Below are positions 1 through 11,903 of a DNA stretch of 64,000 nucleotides, in pieces (positions within the stretch are counted from its first letter, which is position 1; every line of letters begins with the position of its first letter). The stretch is from assembly GCA_965153355.1 (NCBI GenBank), contig OZ231128.1, positions 26,536,001 through 26,600,000 on the forward strand, written 5' to 3'. Source of the DNA: Flaccisagitta enflata (Eukaryota > Chaetognatha > Sagittoidea > Aphragmophora). The position numbers and the translations under genes are program-made. The notes under the pieces were generated by a model, which did not search any database, was not told where the DNA came from, and saw nothing but the letters and a program-made list of their open reading frames with translations.

Positions 1-33
1 ATACAAATACTCCGATAAAGTAGTCATTACTTA

Positions 34-198
34 AACAAGGCCGGATACACAGCCAAAACCAGACGCGGACGGGTGGGCAGGGGCGAGAATGCGCGTTTTC
101 ACTCTATGCGATCGTGTCGAACTCAAGCGTGACCGACCAACCGACCGACCGACGGACAGACAAAGCCTCTTATTGAGTCGCTTGTCCGCGACTAAAAA
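34..198 (-). mobile_element. TTGTT-family (HINE-like) copy
   Basis: Complete short copy read on minus: AGTCGCGGACAAGCGACT hairpin (176-193), CAATAAGAGGCTTTGTC, a GTCGGT tract, CGCCCCTGCCCACCCGTCC, third arm GTCCGCGTCT, 3' end GTGTATCCGGCCTTGTT. One base differs between the third arm and the perfect complement. Confidence 0.75.
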
Positions 199-306
199 GA
201 CAAGACTTACGGAAAATCAAAAAGACGAAAAGTAAACATGCATGAGAAAGCTACGGACAGTTGGACTTGGCAGAGTCGCGAATGTAACAACCACCACCAT
301 GAAATA

Positions 307-895
307 AACAAGGCCGGATACACGGGCCAAGACGGTGCGCCGGGCGTTATTAATTCTAAGACCTATCCCTAGCTCTATCAGACCTATTCCTAGCTCTATC
401 ACACCTATCCCTCGCTCTATCAGACCCAGAGGCCTGTAGAGGCCTATACACCCTATACAGATTATAGGGGCCCGGGCCTTAGGGGGGCCCGGAGGGCCCC
501 TGAATGGTCTTGGACATAAAGAGAAACAAGCCCAAGAGGGCAACAGTCGCGTGCATCTGGAAATGACAGACAAAATGTTAAAAATGTCAGGAAATGTTAA
601 AAAATGTTAAAAAATGTTAGATAATGTTAAGTGATGTTAAAAAATGTTAAAAAATGTTAAAAAATGTTAAAAATGTTAAAAATGTTAAAAAATGTTACAA
701 AATGTTAAAAAATGTTAAAATGCCAAAAAAGTCAGAAAATGTTAAAAAATGTTAAAGATTGTTAAAAAATGCTAAAAAATGTTAAAAAACGTCAAAAATT
801 TAAAAAGGTTACGGGACGGACAGAAGGACCGACGGACCAACCGACCTACCGACCGACAGACCAAGGTGTAGAGTCGCGTGCACGCGACTAAAAAA
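307..895 (-). mobile_element. TTGTT-family copy or composite with internal tandem repeats
   Basis: The left edge AACAAGGCCGGATACACGGG is a family 3' end. The right edge carries the 5' hairpin AGTCGCGTGCACGCGACT (872-889). Between them lie degenerate repeats of CTATCCCTAGCTCTATCAGA (about 360-430) and about 20 units of AAAAATGTTA (about 570-800). The third arm is not clear, so two nested or fused copies are possible. Confidence 0.55.
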
Positions 896-1079
896 GGGGG
901 AAAAAGAAAAGAGGAAGAACAAGATTCTTTCTCAAAGATCTAAGTGCTCAGATCAACACTGGTTTGAATTTTGTTCTTTATATTGAATGTTTAGAAACTA
1001 AAAACCAATCTTAAAAAAACTGTATGTGCTATCATCGGGCCAATATTTGCACAAAAATTTGGGGGGGCGGATTCTTAGA

Positions 1080-1455
1080 TTGTATAGGGGCCCGGAATTC
1101 TACTGGCCCGGAATTCTACTGGCCCCTGATCAGACCTATCCCGAACTCTATCAGACCTATCCTTAGCTCGATCAGTTCTATCCCAAGCCCTGTCAGACCT
1201 GTCATCAGCTCTATCCGACCTAGCCCCAGCTCTCTCAGACCTATCCCCAGCTCTATTAGACCTAACCGTAGTTAATTATTTTAGTGAATTTTAGTGAATT
1301 TTAGTGGATGAGTAACATCAATGATGAACGAGATGAGTTTTCAATTGATTTCAAACATTTTCAGCGATTTTTCCTTCGAGCGTGACGGACGGACGGACGG
1401 ACGGACGGACGGACGGACAGAACCTCTTATAGAGGTGCTATGGCGCACCTAAAAC
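1080..1455 (-). mobile_element. Partial TTGTT-family copy with tandem repeat
   Basis: The right edge holds the 5' hairpin AGGTGCTATGGCGCACCT (1433-1450) and a (GGAC)n tract. Leftward there are 5-6 degenerate 24-bp units of the type CTATCAGACCTATCCCCAG (about 1130-1265), the same unit as at 360-430. The far end is not recognised. Confidence 0.5.
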
Positions 1456-3100
1456 AGATGAGACTAGAAATAATCTAGGAAAAAAGAAAAAAACGAAGCT
1501 CTTCATCGGAGAAAACAAGGAAACAAGTCGATTTTCAAAGCAGTAAGAGAAAATGAGAATGCGATCAAGGAGAAGGTTCACAGGTAGAGAGAAGAAATGA
1601 ATGCCCCAATCAATCGCGATGAATCAACTAATTAAGTCATATCAATGGGTTATATCATACATATTAACAAGCGTGCAGATAATGGAGTAGCGAGTAGCGC
1701 CGCTACTTGGCAGATTAGCGGATGTCTTGGCAGCTTATGGAAGCAAGAGGAAGAAAAAGAAAATGAAGAATAATGCACAAACATGTTAGCATTAGCTGTT
1801 TACTAAATTTGAAAGATTAACAACTAGGTTGTAACAAAAATGTAATTTGCATATTGTAGTCCCATTGATTCTTCTTCTTTCTGGTAACAACAAGTAATCG
1901 CAGTAACAGTTCCAATACCCTGATGAAAGATGTCTACATATCTAAAGCTTTGTGATGTGATTTGATATTTTACTATTTTTTTGTTAACGTCAAATATGAT
2001 GGATGTAAACGTATAACCAACAACATTCAATATCAAAAGATCTTATTGATAATCTTTCAACCTTCCACAATTGTGATAGGACGAATTTTTCTGATGCTTT
2101 CGAGCATTGTTTCTCAACGTCGCACGTTACACAGTTGTGGGAGATACTGCTGTTTAGGCTTGTGCAGGAGAACTGGAGAAGCAAAATGGGACTACATGCA
2201 ATGTCGCGCCGAACATTAGCAAATGATAATACTGTGGTTACAGTAAGAATAATACAGAAAGAGAGGTTTTAAGGCAGGTTTCGAAAAGTCGTCAAGATTC
2301 CAGGGAAAAATATATGCTACTCGGCAGAAATAAAATATATGCACGCCTGCAGAAATCATTTTCATTGTGATCAGACCCAATAAATGGTTCCCGACAGAAT
2401 TCAAACTTGCATAACGTCTCATTTGAAGACAGTCTTGCGAAGAAACAAGGTCAATACCGCGTCAAGGTCAATCTCGCGTGCGAGACTTACATAATGTAAG
2501 TTTTCGCAGAAGAGCGGAATGTCCGCTGGAATAATGTTTGCTGTCATTGGATCAATAGTTATGCCTTTTTTTTTTATTTGAAAAGCTTAATATGGTGATG
2601 ATGAAAAATAAAAAACATATCTAGAATCGTGAGACGCTCGCCTTTTATATGACTATAGATTCAACGTCATGTTTGTATTATACAAAAATTGTTTACTGCA
2701 AATGTAATAACTAAAAAGTGAGAAAAAGCAAAAAATATCATTGAAGAAAGTCCCATTTAGCCAAACCATACGCAATTAATTATTTGAAATATCGACTTTT
2801 TTCTCTGGAATCTCATACAACATGCTATGACAATGATTTAAGCTAAATTTGAGAAATTTACCTCATTTTCTTGATATTTTATTTATTGCATGAAATATGA
2901 AAACCTTAGTTTGGCCACCATCATGTGCTTGCATTAAGCCGCAGATCGAGAATTAACTACCCCTGATATGTATCTACGCGTGCGCAAAAGCTCAATACGA
3001 GCAGTAGCGTCAGCTAGCGTCAGCTCGCTTTTACAGATATTCCTCAAACATGCAAATTAAGTAAATGCAAAATGAGATCTATTTAGAAATGATTGAAAAG
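1456..3100. other. No gene seen
   Basis: AT-rich sequence with frequent stops in all frames; no repeat or motif recognised. Confidence 0.6.
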
Positions 3101-3238
3101 AGAGAGAGAGAGATTTCTGGCTTCAGATTATGATTTTTCTCACTTTCTCATAGCTGCATACATTAACTGTTTTTTTCTCTTATCGTTTTCGTCTATGACA
3201 TTCACATAAAGCATCTCTCAACTTGCCTGCCTAACTTT

Positions 3239-3240
<2 letters not shown>

Positions 3241-3337
<97 letters not shown>

Positions 3338-3387
3338 CCTTCTTCTTTTCCTCCTTCTCTTCCTCTTCCTCTTCTTCTTCCTCTTCT

Positions 3388-3419
<32 letters not shown>

Positions 3420-3521
3420 TTCTTCTTCTTCTTCTTCTTCTTCTTCTTCTTCTTCTTCTTCTTCTTCTTCTTCTTCTTCTTCTTCTTCTTCTTCTTCTTC
3501 TTCTTCTTCTTCTTCTTCTTC
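3241..3521 (+). repeat. (CT)n then (CTT)n microsatellite
   Basis: About 47 CT units followed by imperfect CCT/CTT triplets to 3521. Confidence 0.97.
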
Positions 3522-3781
3522 ATTGAATCAATGTCAGTTGGTCTCACAATCCATGCATTAACAAACATTGAGCCAAAGTTTCATAGCGAGAATCAGTGCA
3601 GTCAAACCGATGAAAAAATGGCGGCAAAATTTTTGAGGGTAGTAATGATGATAACGAGTGTGATTTTAAATCTCGGTTTTGTCAAAAAATCACCCTTTTC
3701 ACTGTTTCCACACAATTTTTGACGAGGAACTCAAAAATCACGGTCTCGAGAGCCTGGGACAACGTTCTGAGGATCTTTTGA

Positions 3782-3950
3782 GAAAACTTACATAATGACT
3801 TAGAATGACGTATAATGACTGAGGATATTCTTAAATGACTTAAAATGACTTAAAGAAATAGAATTGATAATAAAAGTAAAAGTGTAACGTACTGACAGAT
3901 GGGCCGACTGACGGACGGATGGACAAAGTGGGGTGTAGAGTCGCGTCTTC
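3782..3950 (-). mobile_element. Decayed TTGTT-family copy
   Basis: Short units of the type AATGACTTA lie next to a GACGGACGGATGGAC tract and the truncated hairpin GTAGAGTCGCGT. The same units occur in the copies at 35.9 kb and 57.5 kb. Confidence 0.45.
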
Positions 3951-4147
3951 TTTGAATGAATGTTTCTTTATGAATGTTTAATATGAATGATGTTTTTTTT
4001 TTATGAAAGAATATGATCAGGGTGCGTTGAAGTTTATTGGCCTTTCCGGGCGCATCAGTCTGCGTATTCAGCGAACTTTTGGCATTTAAGAGGCCGATAG
4101 ATCTTCATTGTATTTCGAGCGTGACGCCTTTATTTGCCGCATCAAAG

Positions 4148-4424
4148 ACTAAGGGGGCGTTTCTTGTCAAAGACGATCGCGTTTTGAACGGGCCACTCAG
4201 TCGCTCGCTACGTTCGTTCGCTCGCACCGCTCACTCCGCTCACTCGGTCTGCAGCGCTCCGCTTCGCTTTCGCTTGCTACGCTTGCTCGCTCCGTTCACA
4301 GGCTTGCTCACTCAATTCGCTCACTCCCTCGTGGGATAGTTGAAATTCTTGAATATGTGTTCACGCTGTTATCGAGTTTCACAGGAAGAAACGCGTTTTT
4401 GGTCGTCACCAGAAACACGCCCTA
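4148..4424 (+). repeat. GCTCGCTACGTTCG repeat, copy 1
   Basis: CTAAGGGGGCGTTTCTTGTC, then GTCGCTCGCTACGTTCGTTC, to AGAAACACGCCC. Related copies lie at 17.93 kb and 49.69 kb in the same orientation. It is GC-rich and non-coding. Confidence 0.7.
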
Positions 4425-4646
4425 AGCAGTTGGCAACCCGCCATCGATGACAAATCACTCCACAATTCGTTGCTTATTCATAAAAGTTGGCTATTTTTGC
4501 CTCCAATATGATAGTGATAAACATTTGTCTCTCTCTCTCTCTGTCTCTCTCTCTCTCTCTCTGTCTCTCTCTTTGGCTCTTTTCAGTCTCAGGGATGGAG
4601 GAGGGGGTGGGCGGTGGAGAAAAATCGATATGAGAGGGAAACGCCG

Positions 4647-4693
<47 letters not shown>

Positions 4694-4694
4694 A

Positions 4695-5203
4695 CAGTAG
4701 ATGTCGTCTAGACTTGGAAATACGGGGGCCCTCATATCCCAACTACCATTTGTGCCAATGAAATGAAACTGTGTCTGTATAATGCTTATGTCCTATAGGG
4801 TTGACGATGGGGTATGGCAGCTCTGTGGATAGAAAATTCTTTTGAATATACTAAATCAAATTTGCTCTGTTCAAACAGCTGCCAGAATTAGTCTAGTGGT
4901 TAACTCACTTGACTTCAACTCCATCTTGATCAGCTTATTTCTTTATAAGTTCCAGGTTCGAATCCCAAGCTGGTTTTGCAATTAAAGCAAAAAGATGAAG
5001 CTGAAATTCTGCCATAAAAGTGATTGATCCTAACATTTTATACTAAAAGTTTTTTTTGTAAAGTAAGCCGTAGGGGGATGCCATACCCCATCGTCAACCC
5101 CCTAGGGTCTATATATTACATTAGTAAAATATCAGTCCCCTCACTGTACTGATGCTGAGGTTATGAGCTCCCCCGTATTTCCAAGTCTAGACGACATCTA
5201 CTG
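4695..5203. mobile_element. 509-bp mariner-type MITE with TA duplication
   Basis: Terminal inverted repeats of 34 bp begin CAGTAGATGTCGTCTAGACT and end with the exact complement. TA flanks both ends (4693-4694, 5204-5205), as in Tc1/mariner insertions. A second inverted pair (TTGACGATGGGGTATGGCA at about 4800 and its complement at about 5079) makes the element fold back. A further TIR-like match, TACAGTAGATATCGTCTAGA, occurs alone at about 57467. The loop holds a tRNA-like segment. Confidence 0.85.
4875..4975 (+). tRNA. tRNA-like pseudogene segment
   Basis: The segment contains an A-box-like TTAGTCTAGTGGTTAACTCA and, about 55 nt later, a B box GGTTCGAATCCC. These are the internal polymerase III promoter spacing and sequences of a tRNA. 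The acceptor and T stems do not pair properly, so it is a pseudogene or the head of a tRNA-derived SINE captured in the loop of the mariner MITE. Confidence 0.4.
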
Positions 5204-5316
5204 TACAGAGAGACAGAGGGACAAATCGACAAACAGACAGACAGGGAAAAGCAAGATATGTTCTTAACAATGCAGGTGGAAAATTGACGCGTAGTTTGTG
5301 ACGCCCATTCTCACCA

Positions 5317-5418
5317 GTGGTGGTGGTGGTGGTGGTGGTGGTGGTGGTGGTGGTGGTGGTGGTGGTGGTGGTGGTGGTGGTGGTGGTGGTGGTGGTGGTG
5401 GTGGTGGTGGTGGTGGTG
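5317..5418 (+). repeat. (TGG)n microsatellite
   Basis: About 34 perfect units. Confidence 0.97.
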
Positions 5419-5707
5419 AGTCACCACCACCGCAACAGATTATTTGAAACGCACCCAATAAGACAGGCTCGGCGCGATCGTGGGATATTTTTGCCAGTTA
5501 TATTTTAGCATTACTTATGGCATTTTCCTTTACAGTATTGCCTTGCTCTGCTGATTATGTGCAGCGATCATATCAATCATCAATGTACTCTTTCGGTCCA
5601 GATTTGTGGCAGGGATACATTTTATGAACAACATATTGGGAAAAAGAAAGGGAATAGGAAATCGATTTACTGAAAAATGAGTGATAAAAATTGTAAAGAG
5701 GTTCTGC

Positions 5708-5844
5708 GAAAAATTCTTAATCTGCTTCAAGATGAAATTTTTTGCATTTCCAAGAACATGGCTCTTTTCTTATGTGTCTTTGGACGAGAGCCATGTTTTT
5801 AGTTTTTTGAAAAAGTCATTTTCTATGCAAATTAAGAATTTTTC
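5708..5844. repeat. Bipartite hairpin repeat, copy 1
   Basis: Outer arms GAAAAATTCTTAA (5708-5720) and TTAAGAATTTTTC (5832-5844); inner arms AACATGGCTCT (5755-5765) and AGAGCCATGTT (5787-5797). The spacers TTTTTGCATTTCC and TTTTCTATGCAAA are shared with the other copies. Confidence 0.75.
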
Positions 5845-6315
5845 GTGAGGCTTGTCTAGTGATAAAAGAAATTTTTCTTCAGAAAAAGTGGTATTTGAAC
5901 CAACAAATCGATACGGTTTACACTATAAACGTCATCCTTATGATATTTCCATGCAAATTCTCAACCAAACTACACATCCACATGTTCTGGGTAGCTCAAT
6001 GAAGGCGTCTGATCGATTTATCTACAGAGTAAAAAAATGGCTGTGGCAGTGAAAATCTCGTATTTAAAAAAAACCGTGTCTTAAGGGAATAGTCGCGTGC
6101 TCCGTTTTCCTCTTTTTAGCTTTACACCTGACATGCGCATAGTGGACACATACATACTTGTCACGCACACACTTAAATACATATCATTCTCCAACAATAC
6201 TTAATGTTACCAAAGTCGCATCTACGGCCAATATATCGAGTTTATTCACATGAAAATCATGTAGCCAATGGCAGCTGCGGACAGATGTGAAGAAGTGGAA
6301 ATAAGCGTTTTCACA
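5845..6315. other. No gene seen
   Basis: AT-rich, with one 66-codon frame (5852-6052) without recognisable motifs. Confidence 0.5.
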
Positions 6316-6534
6316 TTTTTAGTGGTGGACACGCAACTCTGTAAGAGGCTTTGTCCGTCCGTCCGTCCGTCCGTCCATCCGTCGGTCACGGTGATCGAGT
6401 TGAAAAGTGGGAAAACGAGCGCTTTCGATACTTTTTATGTGTGTTTGAGTGTTGGGGGTGGTTTGGGGTGTAAATGGGGTTGGATGCCCCTGCCCACCCG
6501 TCCGCAACGATATTGTGACCCCACGTCACTTGTT
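6316..6534 (+). mobile_element. TTGTT-family copy, GTCAC 3' hairpin subtype
   Basis: The 5' side is AGTGGTGGACACGCAACTCT followed by AAGAGGCTTTGTCCGTCC. The body includes AAAAGTGGGAAAACGAGCG. The 3' end is GTCCGCAACGATATTGTGAC then CCCACGTCACTTGTT, where GTGAC and GTCAC form the terminal hairpin. Confidence 0.7.
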
Positions 6535-6658
6535 CAACTTGAGCGTTACGGACATACGAACGGACGAACACAACATCATTTGGTGTTGCTATTCCAAGGC
6601 TGAAAATACTGTTTTAATGGACATTTTCTATACTAAAAAAAAAAGGCACAAAATGAAA

Positions 6659-6786
6659 AACAAGGCCAAGTAGGCCAAGTATGTGCGCCGTGTGGATCGT
6701 CAAACGAATCAGTTACCCGACCGACCAACCAACCGACGGACTAACGGACACAGCCAGTTATAGAGGTGCTTTGGCGCTAATAAAAA
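6659..6786 (-). mobile_element. TTGTT-family copy
   Basis: Read on minus: TTAGCGCCAAAGCACCTCTA, then a GTCCGTTAGTCCGTCGG tract, third arm GGCGCAC, and 3' end TTGGCCTACTTGGCCTTGTT with hairpin GGCC-TACTT-GGCC. This is the same subtype as 56209-56344. Confidence 0.7.
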
Positions 6787-6799
6787 GGTGTAAAAGAAA

Positions 6800-7026
6800 T
6801 ACTGCGGACGGATAGGATGGGGCTAAGGGGAGGAAGGGGATGGATGGACTGCCATGGTGTCATGTGAACGAGACTAAAAATCCTGCATGACTGCCTATCA
6901 TCGGCTGCAAAGGTTTCCACCATTTTTCACCATCAAATCTTAAGTAGCACAGAAAATCGACAAAAAATATCGCCCCTCTTTTTCCTGGTAAACACGGCGC
7001 GAGAATAGGCGGAAACTTTGCGTGAG

Positions 7027-7058
<32 letters not shown>

Positions 7059-7700
7059 TCATAGAGGGAGTGCTGTGGATATTCACGTCTACGAACAAGG
7101 AAAATAAACAGTAAGCGATAAAAAGGATTACCCCCCCCCCCAAAAAAAAAAAAATAGAGAGAGGAAAAACAAAAGAGATAGCTTGAGATGAATCGGAAAA
7201 AATAAGGAGAAAAAGGAAAGGAAAAAAGACAAAAATCCAAGGCGACAAAGTTTGGAAGCAAGGCCGAATGAATAAGAATGAGAGAGAGAGAGAGAGAGAG
7301 AACTAGGAATAGAAATCAAATTTTCAAGGCGTCAATTCTTCTTGTCAAATGAAAAAAAAATATTTTTTTTCTTTGCTTGCGGTGCCTTTTTTTTTTGACA
7401 GCATTGCACGGTATATCAAGGTGATCAAATTTGAAACATGAACATTTTTTTACTCTTTCTTTTTTCAATCACGTGATCGCTATGTATATGTCCAAGGGTT
7501 CATCTGTTGGTTGGTCTAGTGGGTCAGCTGGTAGGTAGGTAGGTTGGTTAGGAAGTGGCTCGTGAGGCTTATCAGCGCTCCGGGTAGGTTTCAATGCGTT
7601 GCGTCCGCCTAGTGGTAGATCTTAAGCTTCACTGCAACTGCCGACCAACACGTGATTTAATGAATTAACTCATGACCACTTCAACACGATACTTTTCTAT
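6800..7700. other. No gene seen
   Basis: Purine-rich segments, short GA tracts (7034, 7279), a C10/A12 run near 7130, and GGTTGGTAGGTAGG-type repeats at 7505-7550. Confidence 0.55.
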
Positions 7701-7709
7701 TCTGTTTTT

Positions 7710-8012
7710 TTTTTAGTCGCGTGCACGCGACTCTACACCTTGCCGTGTCGGTAGGTAAGTCCGTCCGTCCGTCGGTTCGTCCGTCTGTCACATTTCTAAA
7801 ATCATGACTTTGTAAGGCTTTTTAAGGTAATCTGAGGTACTCTAGGGTATTGGGTACTGGGTGCAAAGTGCCCAGTTGTTCCTATGAGTACTTACTGAGG
7901 CACTAAAGTACTTTGGATATTTTTAGGTACTGTTAGGTATTTTGAGTATTTTTGGTATTTCTTGGTATTTTGGGTATTTTTTTTGGTTTTTTGGGTACAC
8001 AGGTCTTGTGTA
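7710..8012 (+). mobile_element. TTGTT-family copy with degenerate internal repeat
   Basis: The 5' hairpin AGTCGCGTGCACGCGACT (7715-7732) and the tract GTCCGTCCGTCCGTCGG are clear. The body is a degenerate repeat of the type GGTATTTTGAGTATTTTT (about 7840-7995). The 3' end is uncertain. Confidence 0.55.
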
Positions 8013-8337
8013 TCAAATCTTAATATCGATATATAAATCTTGATATTTATCAACATTGTATCGAAACATTGCTTAATAATACATATCGTGCAACCTTTTG
8101 TTCATCATTTCCATTACCGCGACTGCTGCCTCTTGAAGCCATTTTTTCGAATCGCTCCTCTGGGTGAAAGATCAGTGACAGATAATATAATGCTAAGATA
8201 TTAACTACTGGTTGTTTTTCATCCATGGGAGCTGACAGTGAAAACATCACACAGACAACACAATGAAATCAATTACTGGATGCTAATCTGATACAAAAGC
8301 ATCTCAATAGATGCAGACGTTCTCTTGTTATATCTCG

Positions 8338-8607
8338 CCTTTTTAGTTGCAGACACACAACTCTGTAAGTCTCTCGTCCGTCTGTCCGCCGTGAGTCCCG
8401 TTAGTTTTGTTGGTCCCGTTCTGTTTGCCGTCCATCGCGTCCATCTGTCCGTCCATTGGTCTGTGATGATCAGTCTTGAAAACAATTTCTGATCTTCAAA
8501 GTTAGCGATTGTCATTAAGGTATATGTAGAGGGTAGGCGAGAGGCTGTGGATAGGTTGCGCGCCCCGCCCACCCGTCAGCAACGATATAGTGACCCCGTC
8601 GCTTGTT
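8338..8607 (+). mobile_element. TTGTT-family copy
   Basis: 5' hairpin AGTTGCAGACACACAACT (8345-8362); 3' end GTCAGCAACGATATAGTGAC then CCCGTCGCTTGTT. Confidence 0.65.
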
Positions 8608-8734
8608 TCTTTCTTTTTCGAGGTTAATCAGCCTGGAACCATCTCGCTATCATCTCTTGGATTGCAGAATGAGAACAAACCAGTCGGGTTACTGCTAATA
8701 CAGAGACAGAGAGAGAGAGAGAGAGAAAACAAGC

Positions 8735-9036
8735 CCGACCCGGCAACGACGCGTCCTGATTGTGTCTCTGCATGGAGTGAATTTCGCGCTGAATGCATGA
8801 ACAGACAAACAGACAGACTGCTTGAATTTTGGACATGACAGTGAGAGGAGACTCTCAAAACACGTGTACCGATCGTTCGATCCCATGTAAGAGCTCACTG
8901 TGGCCAAAAACGATATTTCAGGAGGCGTAACGAACCGACGGACGGACAGATGGACAGCAGACGGATAGACGAGCGGAAGGACGAATGGACGGACGGATGG
9001 ACGGACCCTTTTGTAGAGATGCGAGGACTCATCCAT
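8735..9036 (-). mobile_element. TTGTT-family copy, GATGCGTCC arm subtype
   Basis: Read on minus: ATGAGTCCTCGCATCTCTAC, a GTCCGTCC tract, then third arm GGACGCGTC and 3' end GCCGGGTCGGGCTTGTT. Its relatives lie at 10.77, 21.49 and 24.75 kb. Confidence 0.6.
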
Positions 9037-9079
9037 GAAACAAGTAACTGGGAGTTACAGTAATGTTAAAAGAAATTAT

Positions 9080-9081
9080 GA

Positions 9082-9136
<55 letters not shown>

Positions 9137-9290
9137 GAAGTGAAGGAAAACCTGAGGGGGCGCGGGTTAAGGAGAAAGGCGACATTTTTATCCTGCGGTG
9201 TTCAACGCTCACCCATCAGGGCTACGGGTTGGGCCGTGTTGGGCCGGGTTGGGCCGGGTTGGGCCGGGTTGGGCCGGGTTTGGCCGGATT
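9080..9290 (+). repeat. (GAAA)n and a GGGTTGGGCC minisatellite
   Basis: Perfect GAAA units from 9080 to 9136, then about five 10-bp units of GGGTTGGGCC at 9229-9285. Confidence 0.93.
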
Positions 9291-9419
9291 GGTCTTCACA
9301 ATTCTGTAACACCCTGCTTTACATGAATTAAAAGTGTACATTAGTTTTAAGTGTTTACAAGTTGATTGCAATCATGAACACAGTGCGACGAAAGTATCAT
9401 AACTATAGGTTATAGTTAC

Positions 9420-9648
9420 AAGGTCGGCTAGCCAATTCGCGTACGGGTGAGCAGTGGCACTGTATAATAGGTTAATAATTTACCAATAAAGAAATTGGGC
9501 AGGGGCAGTGAATCAAAAAACCGCTTGTAGCAGCCAAAAAAAGTTACACAAGTGTTATGGATTGTCAGACAGTCTAACAGACGGATAGCCGGACAAAATG
9601 GACAACCGACCAACAGACACAGACACGCTTGCACGCGACAATAAAAAT
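9420..9648 (-). mobile_element. Decayed TTGTT-family copy
   Basis: The right edge reads GTCGCGTGCAAGCGTGTC on minus (5' hairpin); the left edge gives CCGTACGCGAATTGGCTAG then CCGACCTTGTA. Confidence 0.5.
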
Positions 9649-9892
9649 CCCCCAGTCTCTCCAAGATCTCCAGAGCCTTCACCCATGGAACCCATGGGCG
9701 AGTTCCGTAGAACTAACCTGCGCTGCGCTCTTTCTTCCGCACATTTATCTTGATCAATACCAATTTCTTCTGAATACGATTTACCGTTACAAGTTCCGTG
9801 CGAGACACCACAACCACAACCACACAACCATACCAATACCCACACAAAATGCGAGAATTGGAAGAACTTTGAAGTGAAATTGAGAAAACATT

Positions 9893-10008
<116 letters not shown>

Positions 10009-10280
10009 CGAACGATGCTTTATGTTAAGGTAACGGGTCTGACATGAGAAAAGTGCCAATTTTTTTAGATGTCCTCAGGAAAGTAGTCACTTTAATGTAA
10101 GGTCTGGTAAGTAGAGTAACTAGCTTCTATGGGCCTTAAAGTATGAAAATTTAACAAGAAAAACCCGATTTTATGTGGACCAGCACACGCTTTCGTTGCA
10201 TGAGTCGCGTTTTGACGACCAAAATTTGACACAGGCACTAGAGAATTCACTTCACGGGCGCCCGAGGGGAAAAAAAGCGA

Positions 10281-10632
<352 letters not shown>

Positions 10633-10772
10633 GAACAGCAAGATCAGCAAGAGTTTTTTGATCAGAGAGTATAAGACACACCGACAGGTAAAACAACCAT
10701 CAGAAACAGACAGACACAGAGCCAGTCGCTATCTGACAAGAACAAGGATGTTCTGACATAGTGACAAACTAA

Positions 10773-10918
10773 CAGACAGCAAGCCCGATCGGGCTACGAT
10801 GCGGCTGAAAAGTGTCGAGAAAGATGTTTGTAATGGACGGATGTATGGATGGACGGAGAGATGCACCAACGGAGGGACGGACAGACCCTTTTAAAGAGAT
10901 GCGAGGACGTGTCTAAAA
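10773..10918 (-). mobile_element. Short TTGTT-family copy, GATGCGTCC subtype
   Basis: Read on minus: AGACACGTCCTCGCATCTCT, a GTCCGTCC tract, third arm GCCGCATCGT, and a perfect 3' palindrome AGCCCGATCGGGCT followed by TG. Confidence 0.55.
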
Positions 10919-11309
10919 AGCGGCTTTTTTTACCATCGCGACCTGAAAACATCAAAGCTCATAAAAGAGAAAAAGCAGACTTAAAATCCTTTCCCATTCC
11001 AATTCCAAAGCGAGACCTCGGGGCTCAGACACAAACAAGCAAATAGTGAAATAGCAGCAACAAAATTAACAACAATAAAAGAAACAACGCCCGACTGTGG
11101 GAGCAAGGAAAAAACAAGGAGCGAACGAGAGAAGAACGGTGGAAGAACAAAAAAGGTGGGAACAGAGACAGATTGTAACTGCCTATTTGAACGAGACGCA
11201 ATACGCATAACAATGTAAACAGTAAAGTAAACAGAGTGTGTGCGTTGATTTTTGAGAGACCGGTCGATCTGAATTCTCTGTGGTTATTACGGGCTGTTTT
11301 TTAATCGTA

Positions 11310-11715
11310 GCACAGCGCAATCTGTACTGTAGTGATATTAATCCCCTGGGGAATTCCCCGGGGAATCCCCATTACAATTATTTGTTAAAGTGAACCGGGC
11401 TTTTTTGAGAAATAACTAAGTTTTATCTAAAAGAATTCCCCGGGGAAATCCCCAGGGAAATCCCCTGTTACAATTTTTTTTTAGAGTGAACCGGGCTTTA
11501 CTAAAGAATATCAAAGTACAATTCAGGGGAATCTTTCGGGGAATCCCCTGTTACAATTACTCTTTAAAGTGAACCGGGCTTTACTGAAAAATATCAAAGT
11601 TTAATGCCGGGGAATTTCCCAGGGAAATCCCCAAATAAAACTAACTAAACCAATAAATCAGCGCTTTTCCCCGGGGGACTAATGTCCAGTTTTTCTACTA
11701 TAGATTGCGCTGTGC
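11310..11715. mobile_element. 406-bp element with GCACAGCGCAATCT ends
   Basis: It starts GCACAGCGCAATCTGTA and ends TATAGATTGCGCTGTGC, an inverted pair of about 16 bp. Both sides are flanked by GTA, a 3-bp duplication compatible with PIF/Harbinger-like or related elements. The interior is built of about 3.5 tandem units of 80-96 bp, each with GTGAACCGGGCTT and a palindrome of the type AATTCCCCGGGGAA. It has no coding capacity. Confidence 0.6.
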
Positions 11716-11754
11716 GTAGTCCCAAGGGCTTGGTTAGCATGATAGACATTTGAC

Positions 11755-11903
11755 AATAGTATAAAATGCCGGCGGTCCCAGTTGGTGGACTCTTGAGTCT
11801 TGATTCTTGCCTCTAATGGTATGGTTTTTTTTCACAACATTACCTTTGGTAACTCAATTGTCTTTTGATAATTCCCTCATCCTTTGGTAATTTGTCTGCT
11901 TTG
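11755..11903 (+). repeat. Dispersed repeat shared with 24.94-25.11 kb
   Basis: Both hold CTCTAA-x-GGTATGGTTT and then TGGTAA-type motifs followed by GTCTGCTTTG or similar. The homology ends where the GTCGAA element begins. Confidence 0.5.

Noticed and set aside
9229-9290. GGGTTGGGCC repeat as possible G-quadruplex telomere relic
   Set aside because: A 10-bp minisatellite of five units; no telomeric motif.
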